Below, in pieces: positions 36,451-47,971 of a stretch of 64,000 bases of DNA. Both the position numbers and the translations under genes were made by a program. The first letter of the stretch is position 1; each line of letters starts with the position of its first letter. Source of the DNA: Beta vulgaris subsp. vulgaris. Lineage: Eukaryota > Streptophyta > Magnoliopsida > Caryophyllales > Amaranthaceae. The notes below the pieces were generated by a model that was given only the letters and a program-made list of their open reading frames with translations, made no database searches and was not told the DNA's origin. The stretch covers positions 21,532,266 through 21,596,265 of the forward strand of contig NC_079209.1 of NCBI RefSeq assembly GCF_026745355.1, in the 5' to 3' direction.

Positions 36451-37809
36451 ATGAACCCCTTCAACTTCTCTCGTTCAAGTTCCTCTAGTTCTGATGAAAG
36501 AAGATCATCACGAGCAATAATTGATCAAGAAATAGATGATTTCTTTACCAATATTGTTCAACCACTTGCTCCAACTCTTATATCAAATGTAACTCCAACA
36601 CCAAGGAATAGAAAAGCTAAAGTGACTGATGATAATGAAGCAGGTCATTCACGTCCTAATTGAGGTAGGGTGGAAGGTCATAGAAGATTGTCCAATGATT
36701 ACTTTGCTGATCAACCAGTCTATCCAGCTCGTTTATTTCGTCGAAGATTTCGAATGCAGCGACATGTCTTTGTTCGAATTATGGATAATGTCGTTGCAAG
36801 TGATGAATGGTTCACTCAAAAAAGAGATGCTACGGGTCAGTTAGGTTTATCACCCCTACAAAAGTGTACAACAGCTATTCGAATGCTTGCCTACGGGGTA
36901 GCGGCGGATTCGCTTGACGAGTATGTGCGAATTAGTGAAAGTACAGCTCGAATAGCATTGATGAAATTTACGAAGGGGGTCATCACAAAATTTGGTGCGG
37001 AGTACTTGAGACGGCCTACTCCAGACGATTTGGCTAGACTACTCAGATTCGGTGAAAAACGTGGATTTCCGGGCATGGTTGGTAGCATAGATTGTATGCA
37101 TTGGGAATGGAAAAATTGTCCGACTGCATGGAAAGGACAATTTCAAGGAAGAGGTGGTGTTGCTACTTTAGTTCTTGAAGTTGTTGCTGATCGTGACTTA
37201 TGGATATGGCATTCTTTCTTCGGGATCCCAGGTTCGTGCAATGACCTAAATATTCTTCACCGATCTCCTGTGTTTAGGGATGTTTTAGAAGGTCGAGCAC
37301 CCCCCGTGCAGTTTACGGTGAATGGTAACCAATATGATAAGGGTTATTATCTCACTGATGGTATATATCCGAATTGGGCAACATTCATTCAATCAGTTAC
37401 ATGTCCTCATACTCTCAAGGACAAGTTATTTGCTCAACACCAAGAAGGAGCTCGAAAAGATGTAGAGAAAGCATTTGGGGTGCTGCAATCTCGGTTTGCT
37501 ATTGTTCGTAAACCATCCCTCGCATGGGATGAGGAAATTCTCAATGACATCATGTTGTCTTGCATTATCATGCACAACATGATTGTGGAAGATGAACGAG
37601 ATACATATGCACACTACGCAGATACTACCGAATTCAATACCAACACAAGTAATAATGGGGACGAATTTGAATATTATCATGATCGAATCGTAGATATCAA
37701 CCAGTACATGGCCAATAGAGATGCAATTGAAGATCAACATGTGCATCATTCCTTGAAACGTGATTTGGTTGCCAATATATGGCAAAAATTTGGTGGGAAT
37801 GCTAATTAA
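36451..37809 (+). pseudogene. Harbinger DDE transposase with a single in-frame stop
   Basis: From ATG 36451 to TAA 37809 the frame is continuous (453 codons) except for TGA at 36661-36663. The neighbouring context and family pattern suggest a former Arg codon (CGA to TGA). The long C-terminal part (from 36670, 379 residues) carries the plant transposon domain (Plant_tran / DDE_Tnp_4): RLFRRRFRMQRHVF, then catalytic Asp in GSIDCMHWEW (residue 141), Asp in YYLTDGIYPNW (230) and Glu in KDVEKAFGVLQSRF (266), numbering from the codon at 36670. All three acidic residues are present. Readthrough, or internal initiation downstream, might yield a near-complete product; this is speculation. Confidence 0.92.
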
Positions 37810-38539
37810 GAGCATTTTATGTATTTCTTTCTTAATTAAGTTTTATGTGTACTTTTTTTCTTAATTAAGTCTGTAATTGTCGCACCAATGTAGCATTTTA
37901 TGTATATCGTTCTTAAAATTATATTAAAAATGCTAAATGTGTCTCATATCATTAAAAACGCTAACTAATTTCGTATTTAATTACTTAATGAAAACGCTAA
38001 TTACATATGCTACGTATTAATAAAAGCTAATTATGTAGATAACTTAATTATTAAAATGATAATTATAATTTTAAATTTATTAATTTAATTAATTAATAAT
38101 AAATAAATTTAAATTTATTAATTTAATTTATTAATAATAAAACGCTAACTAATTCATATCATTAAAAAGTAAATAATAAAAATATTGTATGATAGTGGTT
38201 GGGTGATGAGAGAGAAAAAGTAGTTGGGTGTGGTCAAAAAGTAAGAGAGAGAGGAAAAAGTAGTTGGGATGATTGAAAAATGGTTCATGGTTAAGGAGAT
38301 GAGTGGGAATTGATTGTGGGATGTTATTTTTTAGAGAGAGAAAGTTAGAAAGAGAGTGGGATGATTGAGTTTTTCACTCATGAGTAATGGTGCTCTAAGG
38401 TAATGAGCCATGGCCCATGGGGTGTTTGTGCAAAGGGTCAGTGTTTATTGTGCATCTAAAAGAACATGTCATGCCATTCATCTAAAAGACTCGGACGATA
38501 AAGGTATAATTCTTGAGGGATAATTTCTATTTGATATCT

Positions 38540-39185
38540 TTTGTACTAACAATTAACTTTCATGATGTACATCTTCAAAGAATTAACGTCCTACTCTACA
38601 TTCTTCTCTGACTTCTAATCTTTTGATTTATTTTCTAAATTATATTATTCATATGCATGTTGTATGATTTAATACTTTCATCACCTCACATGCTTATTAT
38701 TGTTAATCAAGACCTAAAGAAGTATTCTAACACCTGATAAGATAATTGGACGATCTGATTAGAATCTTTGTAATTTAGCTGCATAATAACGTGTCACCAA
38801 AAAGTCTTTTGTTTGTTTAATGAACCAACATATAGATTATTTTTTTTAGATTGCATTGACATATTATGTGGTTATTTAATTGCATGAAATTTGACATGAA
38901 TCGATATTAAGTAGAGGTCATCAATGGCGAATTTACTTTCTTATCATATTCGTACCCTCACCTTCGAACTCAATCTATAGTTCAATGACCATCTACGGAG
39001 TCATGACAGTAAAATCTACATTGGATAAGTCCCTATGATTTTCCCATTATCCAATTAGGTGTAAGAGTTTCCTTTAAAAACTTTTTGGCGACTTATTCTA
39101 TTTCAAATATTTCAATAAAATCCTTCAACGAGGTAGTCAAATACTCGCTCATTCCACACGTATGCAAATAAAAACACGCCTATAG
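38540..39185 (+). repeat. Dispersed repeat, copy A
   Basis: Colinear, diverged similarity to 43275-43950: shared blocks include tttcatgatgta, gacatgaatcg, attaagtagagg, ttcgtaccctcacc, gaactcaatct and atccaattagg, in the same order and orientation. Probably part of an LTR-retrotransposon. No ORF. Confidence 0.7.
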
Positions 39186-40003
39186 TTATTTTCTTATTAT
39201 ATCAACCTTTTAAATTAAAAACATACCTAGTTTGAATTGCACTTATTATTTTCTTATTAAACATCTTTATCTTGTTTTTCATATCGAGTCATGTTCTTTT
39301 TGTATGTACATGGAGGTAAATAGAGTCATGTTCTTTTTCGTACAACCTTATGTTCAAAAGAATATAGGTCCTAATGAAAAAAATATTGAATAAAAAGAAC
39401 ATACAATTGAAACTTAATAATACGGTGCACGATGAGCATTATGCACTTGGGTACACCTTCTAAATTGCGGCTTTTGCATGATTGTGCTTACTAGCTTGTA
39501 CTATTGTATATTATAGATTGTTTATATGGTCAATAGCAACCACAATAAAAATTATTTTTGTAAATGGTTTTTATTTGGTAGTTAAAAAGCTAGTTTTCCA
39601 ACCAAAAGTAAAAATGTGATCTTTTTTACATTGGTTTTTTTTGTTACATTTTGCATAATTACTTTTTGCCTTATACAACAGCCAACACCAACCATTTGTT
39701 TTATAAATCATGTTTGTAACAACCTATAGTCATCCAAACAAAACTTATGATTGTTTGTATGTCGAGGCGAAGACCCTCAACTTTATAATAAGATTTTGAA
39801 CTTGTATGAAGGGTTGTGGAGATTTGTCTAAGCTGTCCATCCGAGTTAGGAGATGTAAGGGCTATTAAAATGTAAAGTCTAAGGGCTTGCAGTATAGAAT
39901 CGCCTCTCCAACGCTTAAGTTACAAATCCTACTTTCTACATAGAGAAAGTCCATAATTTCGATCGAAAAAATTAAATAAATACCTAAGTTCGTGCTGCAA
40001 GTC
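39186..40003. other. Intergenic, no gene seen
   Basis: AT-rich sequence with tandem-like tcatgttctttttgta repeats near 39290-39345. No splice-consistent coding exon recognised on either strand. Confidence 0.5.
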
Positions 40004-40420
40004 TTTTTTTTTTTTGGCAACAAGTAAATGGATTAATATGAAAACATTGAAGTACAAGTAAGCCCATTTTTCCAACTCTACGGGCAGGTTATGGGGTTCG
40101 TTCATTTGAGGACGCCTAATTCATAAACTTACAAGACCATCCTTAGAACTACTACTAAACGACTTAGTACAAGGACTTGAAACATTATTACCATCTGACT
40201 CAATGCTAGCACTAGAAGCAACGCTACAAATACAATAACATGAAGCAAGTTTTTTCCTTGGGCTTTGGGTATTATCTACACCATAATCAGCTTTTCACTT
40301 CATTCTGGCGTAGCACCTACCACTTAGATCAAATTTAGGAAGGAAATAGGAAGTTTCTTGCGACAAGCCTTTAGAACGCTCATTGAATCCACTTTTCGAA
40401 GCTGGGCTTTCCTATTTATT
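40004..40420 (-). pseudogene. Probable retrocopy or LINE-borne gene remnant with poly(A)
   Basis: On the minus strand an open-looking stretch (reads NERSKGLSQETSYFLP, then RCYARMK, one stop, KADYGVDNTQSPRKK, a Ser-rich part and KDGLVSL) ends in 3'-flank-like sequence followed by a run of A (plus-strand T at 40004-40016). The bases next to the A-run (complement of ggcaacaagtaaatgg) resemble plant L1 3' ends. The family of the peptide is not recognised. Confidence 0.4.
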
Positions 40421-40639
40421 TACATATTTGAGACCTCGGCTAAGATTTTCGTCGGAGGCTGAGTGTGTAACACCCTGATAATTCTCTCTTTCCAAAAATA
40501 CATTTTCAATATAAAACATAGAGAATTATCAAAGCATTATCTCCCGTGTGATAATGTATCAACTTATTTTCTAACCTCTCACACGCCGTTTTACTTCCTC
40601 TCAACCTCACTCTGCTCTCAACCTCTCATCTCTCCGATA

Positions 40640-40960
40640 TTTTCTCATCTCACCGGTCCTTCGTCGGCCGTTCTCAACGACTAACACCGGCACTTCGACG
40701 ACCGTTCATTCTTTTCTCATTCCCTCCGTTCGTCCTTCGTCCTTTGTCGGCCATTCCTTCGTTCATCCTTCGTTCGTCAGCCGTCCATTCGTTCGTCGGC
40801 CGTCCATTCGTTCGTCAGTCGTTCCTTAATTCGTTCATTCTTAGTTCGTCGGTCGTTCCTTCGATCCATTGTAACTCAAAAAACCCTAAATCCTGCCTCT
40901 ATCTCTCCAGATCCCTTCGTCAAAATCCGATTCGTCCTTCGCAATAGGTGTTATTGGCTC
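40640..40960 (+). repeat. CGTTCGTC-type short repeats
   Basis: Units like ccgttcattcgttcgtc and cggccgtt recur between 40655 and 40865 in a pyrimidine-rich stretch. The upstream tgtaacaccctgataatt (40467) resembles the start of a gypsy LTR, so this may be LTR/leader DNA. Confidence 0.5.
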
Positions 40961-41384
40961 GTGGCTCCGGTACTCTTCGTCAACACCCGCTCGTCTTCTT
41001 GGCGCCGGTCCTTCGCAATAGTTCTTCGAGTTCTTGGGCGGGCGATTTTTCAGTTTCTTAAATTTCAGTTTTGTTTTAGGATTTTTGTTTTAATTTCAGT
41101 TGCTTTTTTTCATATATTTTTTGTTTTCATTATATTTTTTGTAATTAGTTATTTAGTTGTAATTCTTGTTTTTTTATTTTTGCTTTTTCATTTTACTTTT
41201 TGATCTTTTGTATTACTTATGTAACTAGTTTTTTTATTTTTATATATTAATGAAATTCATATGTAATTTTATTTTACGTTCATCTGCAAATTTGGTGGAT
41301 AAAGAATGGGTTAGTGGGCTAATTTTAATCTTTCAAATTCTAGTGCAAAATGCAAAAAAAAAAAAATTACCTGTACCAGGGACC

Positions 41385-41586
41385 TATTGCTGCGGTTTTG
41401 GGCAAAAACCGCAGCAATATGCTGTATTATTCTGATATAAAATACGTATATTGTTACGGTTTTACCCAGCGCAGCAATATGTTCCAATATTGTTGCGGTT
41501 TTACTGTCCTCTTAGTTGCTCCGCGGCCAAAACCGCCGCAATAGACCACTTAATGACAGCAGCAATAAGCATTTATTCTACTAGTG
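41385..41586. mobile_element. CACTA (En/Spm-like) element end
   Basis: The minus strand starts CACTAGTAGAATAAATGC at 41586. Inward are alternating subterminal repeats, attgctgcggttttgg and its complement ccaaaaccgccgcaat, several times in both orientations, as expected for CACTA ends. The opposite terminus was not found nearby. Confidence 0.6.
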
Positions 41587-41793
41587 CATCTTGGTCTTAC
41601 ATAACCATGCCCTTGCATGACGTGTCATTCCTTAGCTTTGCATAACCTTAATCCTTAGCATCTCATGCATTCTTAGAGAGTATAAGTTTGCATTATTGCA
41701 TCATTATGTGCTCATCTGAGTTGTTTGTACCTAACGCCTAAGATCTCCTTCTGCAAGTAATCAGATTGCTTGCAGTTATTGTCTTGCATACTA

Positions 41794-42143
41794 CTCCTTC
41801 CGTCCTGTAATACTCTTGACACTTATCAATGCGCGTGGTTTTAGATGAAAAGTTATTGTTTGTTTATCAATTGTTATTTTATTGAAATAATAAATGTGAC
41901 AGGATTTAGTAGGTAGTAAAAGTAGTATTGTTTTATTTGGTGGAGAGAGAGTGTGGGACCAATAGTTAGAGTTGGTAGGTAATATGAGTTGTATTATTTT
42001 ATTTGGAGGAGAGAGTGTGGGTCAATGGTTAAAAGGTAGAAGGATTGAAATAATAGTGGGTCATATCCAAAAATAAGAGTGTAAAGAGTATTCTGGGACA
42101 GATGAAAAAGAAAAGTGTACAGAGAATTTTGGGACACATGGAG
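41794..42143. mobile_element. Stowaway MITE, 350 bp
   Basis: TA on both sides; ends CTCCTTCCGTCCTGTAATAC and the complement of the right end CTCCATGTGTCCCAAAATTC. Near the right end the terminal motif occurs twice in direct order (gagtattctgggacag, then gagaattttgggacac). Confidence 0.8.
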
Positions 42144-42649
42144 TAATTTTGTTTTGTAGAGACCAACGTATATAGATCAGTTCTAAACTGCAGAGCGTTT
42201 AGAATTGTTCTTCGTCCCAACACCGTATACTTTGACTTTTAGTTTCCTGAATGCCAGTCAACATGGGGGATTCTGTACACATAATCGTGTCTGCCCAATT
42301 TAAGGATCCAATGACGATGAAACATATCATGGTCTTAATTGGTCTGACCCAAGGACAGAGCAGTCCGAAAATCCACCCCAAAACTCTTTTGCAAAGTGTT
42401 AAAAGTAGTCCTATTTTAAAACTCGATTAATTACTTATGATAATTAATTGTATTTTGAGCCCAATCCTTTTAAAAACACAATTAATTATTTAATAATTAA
42501 TAATTGTTCTATTTTAATAAATAAACATTTTCAAAGATATTTTTTATAGTTAAAATCACAGTTTTTTCCCGTAAAATCAGATTTTCGGAATAAAAAGATA
42601 AAAGAAAATCTTTAAAAACACGTTTTTATAAAAGCTGACAAAGATGTGT

Positions 42650-43260
42650 CAAAAGTCAAGCTGGTGCGCCTAGTGCATCAGCTTGCTCCTGGCACAAGGT
42701 CGTGCGCCTGGCGCACGTTGGTGCGGCAGGCACACCATTGTCCACCTGTGTTAGGTGCACCAATCAACATGTGGCACGTGGATTTGTGACTCACACAGAG
42801 TCCTGCGTCAAGCGCACTCTTTGTCAGCGTTTTCTTTCTTATCTTTTTCAAAACGCGTACCACGTGTACGCTTTCTACTGGACATGCCGCGTAAGGCGCG
42901 GCAATCTGTGCCTGACGCGTGAATTTGCATTTGACACGCCAGCCTGCACCTGGCGCAGCTGGCATGTGAAGCCCGGTTCCGTGTTTCTTATAAATAGATA
43001 TGATTTCATGCAGATTTCAGAATGGATTTACACACAACTCTCGACTTTTATATTACAAATACCTTACAAAACTCTCTACGAAGTATAAAACCTCCCTACA
43101 GAAACTCATACTTTCAGACATACAAACACAACCACATTCAAATATACATACTTTTAGACATTCAGATTTTCAGGCTTCACGATTGCTCGTCCCGAAGGTT
43201 GTCAATCTCACAAAATCCAAGCCACGGTATAATCCTAAGGGTCATTGAATTAATAAATTA
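42650..43260 (+). other. GC-rich gcgcc/ggcgc motif cluster followed by TATA box; possible LTR
   Basis: Motifs tgcgcctggcgcacg, gcgcctagtgc, cctgacgcgtg and cctggcgcag recur at 42660-42965 in both orientations. A TATA element (cttataaatagat, about 42988) follows, then a leader-like CA-rich stretch. This is arranged like U3-R of an LTR, but the ends were not identified. Confidence 0.4.
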
Positions 43261-43274
43261 TATTTTATATTAAA

Positions 43275-43860
43275 GTTACTAATTGTTTCTTTCATGATGT
43301 AGATCTTTAATATAAAAATTATGCCTTTGGATATTTTAATCCATTTTCTCTACTTTATTTTGTATTCATATTACTATTATTCGTATCTATGCATATTATA
43401 TGTTTGCGTGATTGTTCTATGTATATTATATGATTGTGTTAATGCATGATTTTTTTATCACCCACATGTTATTCCTGCTATCAAAGACCTAGATAATTTT
43501 TCTAACATTAATCAGATTAATTTGACAACCAATTAGGTTCCCTCTAAATTAATTACATGATAACATATCACTAAAAAATAGTCTTTTAATGTGTTTCCTA
43601 AACCAACCTAGATTAAATATTTTTAGGGTGCTTAAAACATTATTTGTTTATTACTTTGCATAAACATTGACATGAATCGTATTAAGTAGAGGCCAGCAAT
43701 GGGCAACATGGTTCCTGACCGTGTTCGTACCCTCACCCACGAACTCAATCTCTGGTTCATTTTAACCATCTATGGAATCTAGACGGGGAAATCTACATTG
43801 AATAAGTCACTAACTTGTCCCTATGGTTTTCCAGTATCCAATTAGGTTTATGAGTCTTCG
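43275..43860 (+). repeat. Dispersed repeat, copy B
   Basis: Same order of blocks as copy A at 38540, including tttcatgatgtag, gacatgaatcgtattaag, gtagaggcc and ttcgtaccctcacc. Confidence 0.7.
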
Positions 43861-44196
43861 TTTAAAGACTTGTTGGCTACTTCAAAACGTTTTCGATGCA
43901 AAAATCTTTACAGTGGGGTAGTCAAATACAAATACGCACTCCTCCTGTGTAGGCGAAATAAAAACATACCTACACCTATCTCATGTTTTCCATTTAATTT
44001 GTTTAAGAAATATGAATTATTGCATGAGTTTAAAGACTTGTTGGCTACTTCAAAATGTTTTTGATACAAAAATCTTTACAATGGGGTAGTCAAATACAAA
44101 TACGCGCTCATCCGGTGTAGGCGAAATAAAAACACGCCTACACCTATCTCATGTTTTCCATTTAGTTTGTTTAAGAAATATAAATTATTGCATGAA
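43861..44196 (+). repeat. 168-bp tandem duplication
   Basis: 43861-44028 and 44029-44196 both start tttaaagacttgttggctac and continue through ggggtagtcaaatac and ctacacctatctcatg with few differences. The same sequence exists once, more diverged, at the end of dispersed repeat copy A. Confidence 0.88.
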
Positions 44197-44199
44197 CTA

Positions 44200-45117
44200 G
44201 TTAAAGTCTATGTTCATATAATTCAAGTTCTCGAGAAACGAGGTTGTTTATTCAAGGTCACTTAAATCTTTGCTCGGTCATTGATTTATTGAAGTTGGTG
44301 ATCTTGTTGGTAATCATTCGATTCATATGGATGATTTCATGAAGTGGTTTAAAGAAACTTGTGAATGATGCAAGATCGAACCATCTTTATTTGCTTTTTT
44401 AGGATCGTTGCATGGTTTTAATTTACTCTTAAAGTGAAGGTTTTACATGTAACCAAAAATATGTCTTTTATTGTTAGTTAGTTAAATTAGTTTAATTACT
44501 CAAAGGCTCGAAAAATCAACATGTAAGTCAGATACTTAATCTCCAAGTAGATGAGTTGTCATGAGTTGTAATAATGAAAGATGAGTAGTCTAGTTAGGCG
44601 TGTGATTTTTGTGAGATTTATGGAAAGTTTTGCCAAACTTTCCTAAATCAAATATTTCCTTAAGTTGTGTAATATTCTAGGCTAGTTTTAAGGGGGGAAC
44701 CTTTCTTAAGTGTGCTAGATTCTAGGAGGAAACTTTCCTTTTGTTTTGCTTGAGAATTTCGGCCATGATTTAGCTTTGAGGGAAAGGATTGTTTGTTCAT
44801 CCTATAAATACATGTGCACGCCTAATTAATAAAGGAGAAAGTTGATTTTGATAATTGTGAGCGTTGCTTATTTTGGTTGCTAACCAAAACCAATACTTGC
44901 TTGTTACGACTTGTATTCATCTTATAATTGATGCGATTAGGAAGAGATCCTTTAATTCTTGCGAGAATCAAGAGTCTATCCTTGTTTTTACTTCTTCTTT
45001 TTCGGTTTTCCTTCACAAAAATAACATAAAAACATCACTTAAATGGTAAGGCAAACCGTGTGAGTTTTTGGAACTCAAATTCACATCAGTAGGTCCCCAT
45101 CCATCATGATTGTTCAA
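44200..45117. other. Repeat-derived intergenic DNA, TATA-like leader
   Basis: No gene supported. A TATA motif (cctataaatacat, about 44800) is followed by a leader-like stretch to 45060, possibly LTR R-U5 DNA. Confidence 0.4.
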
Positions 45118-45373
45118 TGGCATCCCTTGCCTCCCGGCTACACCAAACTTAATTTTGATGAATCTGTCATTGGTTTTTCTATATCTGTTGGAGTCGCCTT
45201 TCGAAATTCTTCTGGGAATCTTTTATCAGCCCAAGCATATCGGTTTAGTTCTACATTTGCTCTTGTTGCATAAGCTTGGGGGGCCTATGAAACGATCCTA
45301 CTGGCTCAATCTCAACAAAATTGGAAACTCTATATTGAAGTCGATAATCGGGTGGTGATTCGAATCTCTCAAG
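45118..45373 (+). pseudogene. RNase H-like domain remnant (RVT_3 type, LINE-related)
   Basis: Conceptual reading WHPLPPGYTKLNFDES, then SVGVAFRNSSGNLLSAQAYR, ALVA-stop-AWGAYETILLAQ, LYIEVDNRVVIRISQ matches the plant RNase H-like domain found at LINE ORF2 ends and in free-standing relatives. Catalytic acidic positions are visible at the Asp of NFDES and the Asp of EVDNRVV; the middle Glu position is damaged by the in-frame stop. Fragment only. Confidence 0.75.
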
Positions 45374-45869
45374 GTTTTTACTTTTCTCCGTAGATTATTC
45401 AAATCCACATTAATGATATTATAAATATGCTAGCTCGATTTTCTTTTTGCTCTATAGTTTATATTTTTCGAAAATCCAACATACTAATTGATTACCTCTA
45501 CAAAAAGAGGTCATACTATTTTCGCTATTATGGTTCACTTTGTTGCTAGAGTTTCCATCCTAAATCATGTTCTATTTCTTTTTGTCTCAGACTTCGAAAT
45601 ATCCTAGAATTTTATTCCTTGAAATAAACGGTGACCTAGCTTCTAAAAGCAAGACAGAGTTGATGTCGACATAACCGGATTGGCATTGGCAGTTTGGCAC
45701 CCACATGAATCATGATACGTAGAAACTCACACAGCTTGACACTTCCCTAGTTGCTCATCCATCATCATTCATGAAACAAACTTTTGAAGTTTGAACTCGT
45801 TCTTCCAATTGCACACCTCCATCTCTCCACAGAACACACAAATCATCAACATACTCATACATATAAAAG

Positions 45870-47971
45870 ATGCAGTGGCAATGTCTTTCTCTCTCCTCTC
45901 CTCCTCCCACTTTTTTACCAAATTCTCTCTCCTCTACTCTCCGACTTCGTCACTCTCATTTCGCTTCTCACTCCTCTATCAACTTTAATCAACTCAGGTA
46001 TATTTCAGTTTTATCTGATTCTTTCTTCCATCTTTTCTTGTTGTTTGGATGTATCAAATTTCATTGCGTTGTTATTTTTTGTGCTTAGATTGCCGCTCAA
46101 TTATCATAAATCGATGCCGAATCACAGCAGCCGACGATCGTCTAGAGTTGTTTGTCAAGCGTATTCTGCAATTCTCTCTCCTCGAAATCTTCCATGGATT
46201 TCTGCTGTTTCTACTGCGTAATCAACCTTTCTCCTTGCTTTCTCTATTTTTTCTTCTATCTAACACCAGAAAATGTATTTTTTTGTTATTAGAAGGAAAA
46301 ATTGATTGTTAAAGTACTAATATGAAGTTATTGTTTATATTTTTGAGGAGTAAAATACAAAGAATATATTCTATTAGTTTTAGAAAGTGGAGCTTTGCAG
46401 TTTGCGGGCAATTGCAAGAGACTTTATTTTTCTGTAGGTTCCTCCTTCACTGTGGGAATTTTTCTAATTCCAAAATTTTGTTTGGAACACTAAACCACAA
46501 ATGTTGTATATTGATTGATAAATGTTGTATATAGAATCATAGAAGTTATATGTGAAAAATCAGGTATCAAGATCGTTTGTTAGTTAAATTAGATGGTGAA
46601 ATTTTATATACAACATTGTATATGTTCTGAGCCAAAATTGTTCAGCATAGTTTGGCTCTCAACTCTTGATTCAACTTTTTCAACTCGCCTTTGTGTTTTT
46701 CTGGCCTATTGCTAGATTTGCTTTGTGATTTGATTCTTATAATCTGCACTAGTTTTTATTAGTCTGTCTTAGATGTCTTATTCCATGTCATTGCTGCTTG
46801 GTAAAAACAAACTTTAATTCATGTATTTCTTTGTTTGAGCACCGCTCACCTAATCAAAGATGTCTGACCTGGTCAGGATTCTCATGCTTGTGAAGGGGAC
46901 GGCGATAAATAGGTCCTTTCTTGTGCCTTTATTTGCTTTACAGGCACCTGCAAGTGTCATCTCATGGATGCAGTAAGTTCTTGAAACTCTGGGATTTTCT
47001 ACAATGCATTGCTATTTATAATCTTGAGTACTTCAAGATCTTTCAGAAGATATTGATTAGTTTTGCTTGCTTTATGATTTTTACAATATAATTTTCATAT
47101 TACAGGGGAGAATATGGTGCTTGGTCTGCTTTTCTGGCCCTCCTTGTTCGCCTCTTCTTCTTTATTCCAGGTAAGGGCCAAAAGCAATCAATCAATATCT
47201 CTTCCTCATTCTTAAGAAACTCAGGGATATGAAGGTTTAATGGTATATTGGTATATGATCTCAGCCACCCTCCCAAAACCCGGAAGGGAAGAAAATGAAT
47301 GAAGTGTCTAAGCCTTGACATTTGAGAAATTCAAGTCTTCTCCTCTCCCTAGGAGAAAATGTTCGATTTTTAATGAAGTTATTGAGCTTTTCTTTTATCT
47401 ATGTATTTTTTTCAGCTTTAGCATGTATCATGTCATGAGTCCTTATATGGTACTTCCTTTTGAATTTTCTACTCTACGGCTCCACCTCCTTGCCTATTCC
47501 CCTCCATTCAAATCCCCTAAGAAATATGAAAAAATCAAGAGACCGAAAATTATAGTTCCAAAATAGCCTAATGTATATAAAGTTGACAATTTGTAGGTTT
47601 CAAGGTCTTTATTTAAATATTTATTTGTTTTATAACTTATCTACATTGTGTCTAGGTGAGCTGGAGCTCCCTTTTGTTACATTAGTTCTGGTAATTGTTG
47701 CTCCACATCGCGCCTTGAACGTAAGGTATATGATAGAATGATTTGACACTTAGTATATCTGTACTTTTGACAACATATTCACGTTTATGATCCTACTATC
47801 GGCAGGGGGACACAGGCAGGAACCGTTATATCTTTAGTAATTGCAGCCTATTTGGCTTTCCTGCATTTTACAAAGGCTGGAGGTTTGCAGAAATCTTTTG
47901 ATCAAGGTTCTATTGTTGCAACTTTAGCCATCATCTGCATCACCATTGTGCCATGTGTGCTATTAGTTTGA
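45870..47971 (+). CDS. COR413IM: COR413 inner membrane protein, chloroplast (cold-regulated)
   Basis: Six exons, 45870-45997, 46089-46217, 46877-46972, 47106-47170, 47656-47725 and 47806-47971, join to 654 nt, 217 residues, close to the family length of about 225. Residues 1-65 are Ser/Arg/Leu-rich with few acids, a chloroplast transit peptide ending near RRSSRVVCQA. The conserved part follows: NLPWISAVSTA, LMLVKGTA, SFLVPLFALQAPASVISWM, GEYGAWSAFLALLVRLFFFIPGELELPFV, then two further hydrophobic segments, about five or six membrane spans in all. COR413 proteins sit in the inner envelope and stabilise it in cold. All junctions are GT-AG with frame continuity. The ATG at 45881 is in another frame and was not used. 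Confidence 0.93.

Larger units (their letters stand above)
33874..38395 (+). mobile_element. PIF/Harbinger DNA transposon, near full length (4522 bp)
   Basis: Inverted termini begin GAGCATCATTAACCATGAGT on the left and read GAGCACCATTACTCATGAGT on the complement of the right end, both continuing into GAAAAA. The flanking triplets TCA / TAA fit a one-base-decayed 3-bp duplication. It has the two-gene layout typical of plant PIF elements: a Myb/trihelix-like ORF1 and a DDE transposase, same strand. ORF1 has several lesions; the transposase has one stop. It lies just upstream of the EXS gene's 5' end, divergent from it. Confidence 0.92.

Noticed and set aside
42702..43088. 128-residue plus-strand frame
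   Set aside because: Built on degenerate gcgcctggcgcac motifs and a probable LTR leader; no recognisable domain.
45791..45988. Alternative plus-strand frame using the ATG at 45881
   Set aside because: It stops before the first COR413 intron; the frame from 45870 continues through all six exons.
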